Of a stretch of 24,404 nucleotides of DNA, positions 17,043 to 22,690 are shown piece after piece. Both the position numbers and the translations under genes were made by a program. This stretch comes from SIG437 sp045576235 (lineage in GTDB: Bacteria > Bacillota > Clostridia > UBA1381 > UBA9506). Where the stretch lies: assembly GCA_045576235.1 (NCBI GenBank), contig JAZNGA010000039.1:1-24404 (forward strand), written 5' to 3'. The notes beneath the pieces were generated by a model that saw nothing but the letters and a program-made list of their open reading frames with translations, did no database searches and was not told the origin of the DNA. Positions within the stretch are counted from its first letter, which is position 1. Each line of letters opens with the position of its first letter.

Positions 17043-17084
17043 AATATTCTGGCATAAGAGGTTACCTCTTATGCCAGAATATTT
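17042..17084 (+). terminator. 20-bp perfect hairpin between glgP and the neopullulanase gene
   Basis: Arms 17042-17061 and 17065-17084 pair perfectly with a TTA loop. The 3' side is ATTTATTG rather than a clean T-tract, so it may be a partial terminator or an mRNA stabiliser protecting the upstream genes. It ends only a few bases before the ribosome site of the next gene, which could also affect that gene's translation. Confidence 0.7.
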
Positions 17085-17100
17085 ATTGAGGGTGAAAGAA

Positions 17101-18900
17101 ATGCGAATTTTATATAATAGCAAAAATGAATATTATAAAGTCCCATTCGGTTGCTTAAGACAGGATGAATTATGTACATTGCACATTAAAATTCCAATTA
17201 GCTGCCAGACTGAGTCGGTCCGTCTTTGCATTAGTTCCGAAGGCGGTTTTAACATGACTGTGCCCTTTAGCCTTGAGTCAACAGACGGTGATTATGAGGT
17301 GTACGTCACCAAGTTTTCGCTTTTTGCTTGTGACCTTTACTTTTATTATTTTAATATAACTACAAAAAACGAGTCTTTTGATTTGTTTAAACAAGGAGAT
17401 GATACCAATATCGCCGTTGGTGATTTGTGGCAGCTTACTTGCTTTGATAAGAATTATGATACACCTTATGATTTTAAAGGCAGGGTTATGTATCAGATTT
17501 TCCCAGATAGATTTGCAAAATCCGGAGAAGTTGATCCAAAAGGGAAGCTTATGCCATATGAACTGCATAAGGATGTCAATGACACACCGGTATATTTGCC
17601 TAATATGAACGGTCGGATAACCAACAGTGATTTTTTTGGCGGAAATTTAAAGGGTATTACTGAAAAACTCCCATACTTAAAAAGTATGGGAGTAGGTATT
17701 ATATACCTTAATCCTATCTTTATGGCATATTCAAATCATCGCTATGATACGGCGGATTATAAAAAAATTGACCCGCTTCTTGGAACAGAGGAGGACTTTA
17801 AGGTTTTGTGCGAAAAAGCACACAAGCTAGATATAAAAATTGTTCTTGATGGTGTATTTTCTCATACAGGCAGCAACAGTATCTATTTTGACGCAGAAGG
17901 TATTTTTGGCAATGGTGCTGTCAGCAATCCTGATTCGCCTTACAGAGAATGGTTTCAATTTGATAAATATCCTCACAGTTACACTTCGTGGTGGGGTATT
18001 GACACCTTGCCTTGTGTTAATGAACTAAACCAAAGCTATATGAATTATATCATACATGCAGAGGATAGTGTGATTTGTCATTGGCTGAAACTTGGAGCAG
18101 ATGGTTTTCGGTTAGATGTTGCTGACGAACTTCCTGATGAGTTTATTGCGGCGTTTCACAAAAAATTAAAAGAAGTCAATCCCAATGCCATTCTTTTGGG
18201 TGAGGTGTGGGAGGATGCGTCAAACAAGATAAGCTACAGCAAACGGAGAAAGTATTTTTCAAATACAGAATTAGATTCGGTAATGAATTATCCGTTTAAA
18301 GAGGCAATTATAGAGTTTGTAACAGGTAAAATTACCGGCAAAGCCTTTTCTGACAGAATAATGACTATTGTAGAAAACTATCCTCGTCCGGTGTTGGATT
18401 GTCTGATGAATTTGCTTTCAACCCATGATACACCAAGAATTATTACAGCTCTCTCCGGAAAAGGCGAGGGTATGAGTAAGACCGAAAAGGCGAATTTCAG
18501 GTTATCTGGTACAGAGCTTGACAGAGCCTTGTCCCTGACTAAAGTCTCAGCACTTTTGCAATTTACTCTTCCAGGCAATCCGTCTATTTATTATGGGGAT
18601 GAAATTGGAATGGAGGGTTTTGAGGATCCGCTAAATAGATGCTTTTATCAGTGGGAAGGGCCAAACAATTGCTTGCAAAACTTTTATAAAGAATTAGCTT
18701 CTTTAAAGAATGAAAACGAAGCTATTAAATATGGAGATATTGTTTTTCAAGAAGTGGGCGATAATTTTATAAAGTATGCTCGTAAAAGCCAAAACAAAAT
18801 TGTATATATTGCTGTGTCACTTGGTGATAAGCTCAAGCACAGTAGCAAACCCCTATTAGAAGTCTCGGCAGATAATATTTATGCAATGATTTACGAATAA
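17101..18900 (+). CDS. neopullulanase / cyclomaltodextrinase-like GH13 enzyme
   Basis: A 599-residue intracellular GH13 enzyme, likely hydrolysing maltodextrins, cyclodextrin- or pullulan-type bonds and so completing glycogen breakdown (no GlgX or pullulanase is seen in this window). An N-terminal beta domain of CBM34 type (about 1-115) precedes the barrel, which opens with GRVMYQIFPDRF (127-138). Region I DGVFSH (250-255), region II GFRLDVAD with nucleophile Asp339, region III LGEVWED with Glu368, region IV STHDTPR with Asp443. I use the ATG at 17101, with GAGGGTG just upstream; an in-frame ATG at 17071 lies inside the hairpin arm and would add ten atypical residues. No signal peptide. It is probably the last gene of the glg transcript if the hairpin before it is leaky. 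Confidence 0.88.
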   Translation: MRILYNSKNEYYKVPFGCLRQDELCTLHIKIPISCQTESVRLCISSEGGFNMTVPFSLESTDGDYEVYVTKFSLFACDLYFYYFNITTKNESFDLFKQGDDTNIAVGDLWQLTCFDKNYDTPYDFKGRVMYQIFPDRFAKSGEVDPKGKLMPYELHKDVNDTPVYLPNMNGRITNSDFFGGNLKGITEKLPYLKSMGVGIIYLNPIFMAYSNHRYDTADYKKIDPLLGTEEDFKVLCEKAHKLDIKIVLDGVFSHTGSNSIYFDAEGIFGNGAVSNPDSPYREWFQFDKYPHSYTSWWGIDTLPCVNELNQSYMNYIIHAEDSVICHWLKLGADGFRLDVADELPDEFIAAFHKKLKEVNPNAILLGEVWEDASNKISYSKRRKYFSNTELDSVMNYPFKEAIIEFVTGKITGKAFSDRIMTIVENYPRPVLDCLMNLLSTHDTPRIITALSGKGEGMSKTEKANFRLSGTELDRALSLTKVSALLQFTLPGNPSIYYGDEIGMEGFEDPLNRCFYQWEGPNNCLQNFYKELASLKNENEAIKYGDIVFQEVGDNFIKYARKSQNKIVYIAVSLGDKLKHSSKPLLEVSADNIYAMIYE

Positions 18901-18936
18901 AAACATATAACTGAGAATATTGCCAGAATAGTTGAT

Positions 18937-18969
18937 ATCTAAACCTTATATCCTTTATAATCAGTTTTA
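18937..18969. repeat. copy C of the TAAAC...GTTTA dyad element
   Basis: It begins ATCTAAACCTTATATCC and ends GTTTTA, 37 bp past the neopullulanase stop. It shares its left half almost exactly with copy B. See 3926-3959 and 5668-5705. Confidence 0.45.
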
Positions 18970-19033
18970 AAATTCATACGAGGACTTCCTGCATATATGT
19001 CGCTCGTTCGAATCTGGTATAAGGAACTACGTC

Positions 19034-19063
19034 GGAACAAGTTACGCTTGTTCCAATTTTTTT
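19034..19063 (+). terminator. intrinsic terminator, near copy of the one at 103-135
   Basis: An 8-bp stem GGAACAAG/CTTGTTCC (loop TTACG) is followed by AATTTTTTT. It is the first clear terminator after the neopullulanase gene. The sequence from ACGTCGG through the T-run nearly matches the terminator of the tRNA-Trp fragment read on the other strand. Confidence 0.8.
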
Positions 19064-19125
19064 GCTTTTGGAACAAAAAACATATCAAAAATCCCGCAAA
19101 GCATTGCTGCAGCTGCGTTTGGAGG

Positions 19126-19152
19126 TCTAACTGTGGGATAACATGTGGTCAA
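19126..19152. repeat. 27-bp direct repeat, copy 1
   Basis: TCTAACTGTGGG then 3 variable bases then ACATGTGGTCAA. Copy 2 at 19375-19401 matches at 25 of 27 positions in the same orientation. It may be an integrase arm-type binding site. Confidence 0.6.
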
Positions 19153-19166
19153 CAGCATTTTTTAGA

Positions 19167-19217
19167 CAAAAAAATAAAAGCCTTATGACACGATAAACCG
19201 CATTATCAAAGGCTTTT
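19167..19217 (-). terminator. intrinsic terminator after tRNA-Pro 3' half
   Basis: On the minus strand a 9-bp stem AAAAGCCTT/AAGGCTTTT (19209-19217 and 19176-19184) encloses an inner GATAA/TTATC stem and is followed by ATTTTTTTG. It lies just past the CCA end of the tRNA-Pro fragment. Confidence 0.8.
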
Positions 19218-19221
19218 AAGG

Positions 19222-19266
19222 TGGTCGGGATAACAGGATTTGAACCTGCGGCCTCTTCGTCCCGAA
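19222..19266 (-). pseudogene. 3' half of a tRNA-Pro(CGG) gene; probable attachment site
   Basis: On the minus strand: anticodon loop TTCGGGA (anticodon CGG), 3' anticodon strand CGAAG, variable AGGCC, T-arm GCAGG-TTCAAAT-CCTGT fully paired, acceptor strand TATCCCG, A, encoded CCA, then a terminator. Spacing is canonical up to the loop. Before it, the 5' anticodon strand is AGCGC instead of CTTCG, and no D-arm or CGGGATA strand exists, so this is only the 3' half. Identity ending at the anticodon loop is the usual crossover of tyrosine integrases. With the terminator on the left, the element should extend to the right, through the RES, toxin-antitoxin and polymerase-like genes, with an intact tRNA-Pro at its other end outside the window. 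That direction is inference. Confidence 0.75.
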
Positions 19267-19374
19267 GCGCTTATAGAACATACTTTATAGCGTTTTTGAC
19301 GCTTTTTAGCCCTTTTCGCTACATTCAATATACTCTTTGGACATCTTATCTCCACTGTTTCCGTCTGTTACATT

Positions 19375-19401
19375 TCTAACTGTGGGTTTACATGTGGTCA
19401 A
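19375..19401. repeat. 27-bp direct repeat, copy 2
   Basis: Second copy of the 19126-19152 repeat, on the element side of the tRNA-Pro fragment and 249 bp from copy 1. The two differ only at the two outer bases of the variable triplet (ATA against TTT). Confidence 0.6.
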
Positions 19402-19589
19402 AATAATTATCAACAGTATGACTAACTAAATAAAATTATAACACATATTACTTGAAATTGCAATAGCACAAGGTAGAATTGCCCGTGTAAGACAACAGAA
19501 TGAATTAAGGTGGAATTAGTCGAGAATTATTCTTAAAAGCCGTAGAAGACATTTTTGAGCCAATTACGGCAATAATTCCCCCAACCACC

Positions 19590-19626
19590 ATATCAAAAAA
19601 TGATATGCCATAAACAAAGAAAACCG
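19590..19626 (+). repeat. 37-bp repeat, left copy
   Basis: Ungapped match at 31 of 37 positions to 21744-21780 in the same orientation. It contains a small hairpin CATATCA/TGATATG. The two copies flank the RES gene and the toxin-antitoxin pair. Confidence 0.55.
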
Positions 19627-19632
19627 ATTTTA

Positions 19633-19661
19633 TTTACTTTTGTCCTGTGTAGTGATATAAT
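19633..19661 (+). promoter_or_regulatory. promoter of the RES gene
   Basis: TTTACT (19633-19638), 17-bp spacer, TATAAT (19656-19661), 40 bp before the ATG. Confidence 0.6.
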
Positions 19662-19701
19662 TATGATACGATAGTTTAAATTATAATGGAGTTATATCAA
19701 A

Positions 19702-20877
19702 ATGGATTATACATACAAGATGCTTACTGAATTACAAACATTGGAAAACCTTTCAGAAGAATATAAACAGGAACTTTTATTCTTAAGCAGACGCATTCGA
19801 ATGGATATTTGGAATGATAAAAATGCTAAACAATTGTATGCAGTTATGCATGCTATAAATTTAGTTTTTAAAACTTTGTTTGAGATAACAGGCTATTTTG
19901 ATTTGTCTAGCATTGATGAATATATAATACTTTTATGTAAATATGGAATGCTGTTTGCACCAGAACTAGATGCATCATATTACAACAAATTAATTGATGA
20001 CCTTCAATTAGAGAACTCTCGCCTTATAATTGAAAAAGAATGGCGAGATATAAACGTATCGGATGATGGACTGAAGACATTTAAAGAAATATTTAGTGAT
20101 GTTTTTGAAAATTGCTTATCAAAACATAAAGATAAATTTTTCCACAAATTATGTGACACAGACATTTTGTGCAGAGTGGTAGGTAATGACAATCCTCCGT
20201 TTGATAAGAATAGGTTCATTCCAAGACCATCCAAAACTAATAACAGATGGAATCCTCCCGGTAAGACATATCTATATTTGTCTTACTCCCCAGAGGAAGA
20301 AATGTATTCTGATGAATTAACGATAAATGAATACATCTGTTTAGAGGAAATTCGCGCAAAACGAGGAGAATTATATCATTTTTGCAAATTTAAACCTAAC
20401 AAACCTGGATTAATTCTAGACTTGTCATACAACGATGTTTCTTTGAGACAAATAAAAAACATAGTCGAGCTGCATGAAAATGATATAAAATCAAAAATGA
20501 TCAATGAAATTTTAGATGATCCTAAAGCGATAGAAAAGTATAAAAATAATAAAGAAAAACTGATGAAACGTATTCGCAACCTGCAAAATAAATACCCTAT
20601 TGAAAAGAGCATCATAGAAGAATCCTTTGCAAAACAGTATTTGAAAATGATTTGCAGTTGTATATACAAAAAGGTGGATGAAACCGATGAATTAAAGAAG
20701 GAACATGCATATAAATCTTTTCAAATATTAGCATTGTACTTAGAAGAGCAAGGAGTAACGGGAATTATTTATCCTTGCACAAGAACTACGGAAGTTATCG
20801 GGAAAAATCTTGTATTGTTCAATGTAAATGATGCAGAGCCAATAGAGACAACTATTAGAGACTACATATATAAGTAA
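19702..20877 (+). CDS. RES-domain protein with helical N-terminal extension
   Basis: A 391-residue protein whose C-terminal half resembles the RES fold (NAD+-consuming toxins such as MbcT and ParT). Marks: LCRVVG with Arg158, RWNPPGKTYLYLSYSPEEE (182-200) matching the family's GRWNxxGxxxLYxSxxP block, acidic positions at 209-216, and GIIYPCTR (354-361) then GKNLVLF (367-373) at the end. In typical members the third conserved residue, in the YPS position, is Ser; here it is Cys359. Residues 1-150 are mostly helical, as in the HEPN/RES N-terminal architectures. A long charged helical insert (about 245-340) lies inside the RES region. There is no adjacent DUF2384/Xre antitoxin, the usual partner. 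The ATG follows TGGAG. NAD+-targeting activity is inference. Codon use is AT-rich, fitting acquired DNA. Confidence 0.65.
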   Translation: MDYTYKMLTELQTLENLSEEYKQELLFLSRRIRMDIWNDKNAKQLYAVMHAINLVFKTLFEITGYFDLSSIDEYIILLCKYGMLFAPELDASYYNKLIDDLQLENSRLIIEKEWRDINVSDDGLKTFKEIFSDVFENCLSKHKDKFFHKLCDTDILCRVVGNDNPPFDKNRFIPRPSKTNNRWNPPGKTYLYLSYSPEEEMYSDELTINEYICLEEIRAKRGELYHFCKFKPNKPGLILDLSYNDVSLRQIKNIVELHENDIKSKMINEILDDPKAIEKYKNNKEKLMKRIRNLQNKYPIEKSIIEESFAKQYLKMICSCIYKKVDETDELKKEHAYKSFQILALYLEEQGVTGIIYPCTRTTEVIGKNLVLFNVNDAEPIETTIRDYIYK

Positions 20878-20996
20878 CTATAGGAAGTACAGAATCATAC
20901 ACTTGCTTACGGAAGAAAGATTAATGATAAAATAAATTAACTTGAAATAAATACTTTTATCCTCTTAACGTGCATTTATCCAAAAATCATATAGAA

Positions 20997-21029
20997 AAAT
21001 TGTGCAAACACCGTCTGCACAATTTTTAT
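20997..21029 (+). terminator. terminator after the RES gene
   Basis: A 10-bp stem AAATTGTGCA/TGCACAATTT (20997-21006 and 21016-21025) is followed by TTATT. It lies about 120 bp past the RES stop and just ahead of the toxin-antitoxin promoter region. Confidence 0.7.
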
Positions 21030-21132
21030 TATGATGAATTATAAAAAAATCTTTGCAAACACTATATGTATAAAAAACAATGCAAATACCTATTAAATTC
21101 GTATAATGTATTGACTTTTTCGTGCAAATATC
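21003..21132 (+). promoter_or_regulatory. four TGCAAAYAYY direct repeats upstream of the antitoxin gene
   Basis: TGCAAACACC at 21003, TGCAAACACT at 21054, TGCAAATACC at 21081 and TGCAAATATC at 21123. The last lies in the promoter spacer and faces an inverted TATTGCA just past the -10 box. DinJ/RelB antitoxins commonly repress their own operon, so these are candidate operators. The first copy also lies in the terminator loop, so some matches may be incidental. Confidence 0.45.
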
Positions 21133-21139
21133 ATATAAT
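21111..21139 (+). promoter_or_regulatory. promoter of the DinJ-YafQ operon
   Basis: TTGACT (21111-21116), 17-bp spacer, TATAAT (21134-21139), 30 bp before the antitoxin ATG. Confidence 0.85.
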
Positions 21140-21169
21140 AGTATTGCAGATAAGAAAGGAGATGTCGCT

Positions 21170-21451
21170 ATGGCAAATACAAATACGACAAATATCAGTA
21201 TTAGAATGGACAACGATGTAAAAGCAAAAGCGGATGCATTATTTGGTGAATTAGGGATGAATATATCAACTGCATTTAATATCTTTGTGCGTCAATCTCT
21301 CCGTGAAGGCAGAATACCCTTTGATATCTCATTGAATCAACCTAACAATGAAACAATAGCCGCAATGCTTGAGGCAGAAAGGATTGCAAACGATACTTCA
21401 GTTAAAGGCTATACCAATATAGATGAGATGTTTGCAGACCTTGCAAGATGA
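21170..21451 (+). CDS. dinJ: DinJ/RelB-family antitoxin
   Basis: A 93-residue antitoxin that neutralises the YafQ-like toxin encoded next and is expected to repress its own promoter. The N-terminus is the ribbon-helix-helix seen in DinJ/RelB proteins: NISIRMDNDVKAKADALF then LGMNISTAFNIFVRQSLREG then IPF. The C-terminal part, EAERIANDTSVKGYTNIDEM, is the typical toxin-wrapping tail. I chose the ATG at 21170 with AAAGGAG 8 nt upstream; an earlier in-frame start would overlap the promoter. It overlaps the toxin gene by 4 nt (ATGA), giving coupled translation. Confidence 0.9.
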   Translation: MANTNTTNISIRMDNDVKAKADALFGELGMNISTAFNIFVRQSLREGRIPFDISLNQPNNETIAAMLEAERIANDTSVKGYTNIDEMFADLAR

Positions 21452-21738
21452 CACAGAAAAAATATATTGTAAAATATACTAATCAATTTAAGAAAGACTA
21501 TAAATCTGCACTCAAAAGAAATCTTAATATTAATGAATTGCATACAGTAGTTAATAAACTTGCATGCGGTGAGACATTGGAAGAAAAATATCGTGACCAT
21601 GCACTCACAGGACAATGGATAGGACACAGAGAATGCCACATCTCACCGGATTGGCTTTTGATTTATTATACCAAAAAGGATACATTAGTCCTTACCCTCG
21701 CAAGAACAGGTACACATTCAGATTTATTTAACAAATAG
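21448..21738 (+). CDS. yafQ: YafQ-family mRNA interferase toxin
   Basis: A 96-residue RelE-superfamily endoribonuclease that cuts mRNA on the ribosome when freed from DinJ. The YafQ catalytic set is complete: His51 (DHALTG), His64 and Asp68 (RECHISPDW), His90 (RTGTHSD) and Phe94, aligning with H50, H63, D67, H87 and F91 of the E. coli enzyme. Length is normal and nothing suggests inactivation. It is followed by the right copy of the 37-bp repeat and a bidirectional terminator. Confidence 0.92.
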   Translation: MTQKKYIVKYTNQFKKDYKSALKRNLNINELHTVVNKLACGETLEEKYRDHALTGQWIGHRECHISPDWLLIYYTKKDTLVLTLARTGTHSDLFNK

Positions 21739-21743
21739 GTATC

Positions 21744-21780
21744 ATATCAAAATATGACACGCCTTAACCAAAGAAAAGCG
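21744..21780 (+). repeat. 37-bp repeat, right copy
   Basis: Partner of 19590-19626 (31 of 37 identical, same orientation). It begins 5 bp past the yafQ stop and its end enters the terminator stem. Confidence 0.55.
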
Positions 21781-21820
21781 GAATCGAGAAATCATAAGAA
21801 ATCTCGGTTCCGCTTATTTC
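21776..21820. terminator. bidirectional terminator between yafQ and the polymerase-like operon
   Basis: A 14-bp stem (21776-21789 and 21802-21815) with one G.T pair and a 12-nt loop. ATTTCATTTT follows on the plus strand and TTCTTTGG on the minus strand. It serves both convergent units. Confidence 0.8.
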
Positions 21821-21823
21821 ATT

Positions 21824-22690
21824 TTACGGCAAAAATTCCGGGTTTACTTTATAGCGTGAAGTACCGCCTACCTGTCTTTCATCTCGGGTTATAATATCCC
21901 TTGGAATCTTAGGCAAATATTTTTTGCTGAAGCTGGGGCCTAAATAAGAATCAAAGCTGATGGTTGGATGCTGAATCCATTCCGTGTCTGGTTGTCTGTT
22001 TTCGATATAATACGAAATCAGAAACTCCATAGCTTCCCGAACTTTCTTTTTATCACCATTACATAACTTTTCGCTTAATTCTACTGCCTCAATTTTTGCC
22101 TTGATTACATCCGACAACGACTTTGAATTATCTCTTAACGGACCAAGTTCTAAGGCATCAGCGATAACATCATCAAAACGGTCAATCCAAGCACCCTTGG
22201 TTTTAGGATGAAATAATGGGATCTGCATCTGTACAACATGATTTGTCCACTTGTCATCAAACTCAGCATCTAATTCCTTAATTTTGGTAAAAACAGTATC
22301 ACGGATTTTTTTCTCATTCTTTTTATCATAATCAATTATATTATGAACATGCCTGTAAAACCAGCCTCTGCCCTCAGAATCCACAAGTTCAGGGAATTCA
22401 TTATGTAGATCAGCGAAATTGCTTGTGAATTCCCATTCTTCCTTTGATTTTGTCTTATCATCATATGGAATACTGCACCAAGCACAAATTGCTCTGTATG
22501 CTTTTTGAATGTCTTTTTTATCTTCAAACATATAATTCCTTGCAATAATCGTAAGGACTCTTAATATGCCGTGGGATTTTAAAAGAGTATCCATTGCAAA
22601 TTTGCCAAGATATGAGGTGTCATTTTTGCCTTTTGAAGTATATTCAGGAAACGTGATATAGCTTAAAAATTCTTCTCTTTCATTAAGCAT
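21824..22690 (-). CDS. unknown 288-residue protein, partner of the RdRP-like gene
   Basis: I do not recognise this protein. It is soluble, charged and mainly helical, without signal peptide, membrane segment or nucleotide-binding motif. Notable stretches are the N-terminal EREEFLSYITFPEY, a Cys/Trp-containing segment ICAWCSIPYDD (about 88-98), GRGWFYRHVHNIIDYD (about 127-142), LFHPKTKGAWIDRFDD (about 179-194) and a Pro/Gly/Tyr-rich tail (from about 245). The ATG overlaps the end of the polymerase-like gene by 8 bp (22683-22690) and has a strong AGGAGG within that gene, so the two are very likely co-translated. By position it could be an accessory subunit or a split-off C-terminal part of the polymerase, a processing factor, or an effector; none is shown by sequence. 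A terminator follows. Confidence 0.8.
   Translation of the reverse strand: MLNEREEFLSYITFPEYTSKGKNDTSYLGKFAMDTLLKSHGILRVLTIIARNYMFEDKKDIQKAYRAICAWCSIPYDDKTKSKEEWEFTSNFADLHNEFPELVDSEGRGWFYRHVHNIIDYDKKNEKKIRDTVFTKIKELDAEFDDKWTNHVVQMQIPLFHPKTKGAWIDRFDDVIADALELGPLRDNSKSLSDVIKAKIEAVELSEKLCNGDKKKVREAMEFLISYYIENRQPDTEWIQHPTISFDSYLGPSFSKKYLPKIPRDIITRDERQVGGTSRYKVNPEFLP

Larger units (their letters stand above)
19267..19632. other. element end without intact gene; possible degenerate coding remnant
   Basis: No intact gene and no integrase is visible. On the plus strand, 19449-19526 reads open (ending ARVRQQNELRWN before a stop). A second frame, about 19517-19613, reads ISRELFLKAVEDIFEPITA through ISKNDMP before TAA. 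Together they resemble the frameshifted tail of a lost gene. Neither is recognised. The end of the second frame overlaps the 37-bp repeat at 19590-19626. Confidence 0.35.

Noticed and set aside
18990..19032. tRNA-like T-loop (GTTCGAATC) just before a terminator
   Set aside because: The T-stem does not pair, there is no CCA and no anticodon arm. At best a badly decayed tRNA tail; not annotated.
19126..19401. insertion-sequence terminal repeats
   Set aside because: The repeats are direct, not inverted, and no transposase lies between them.
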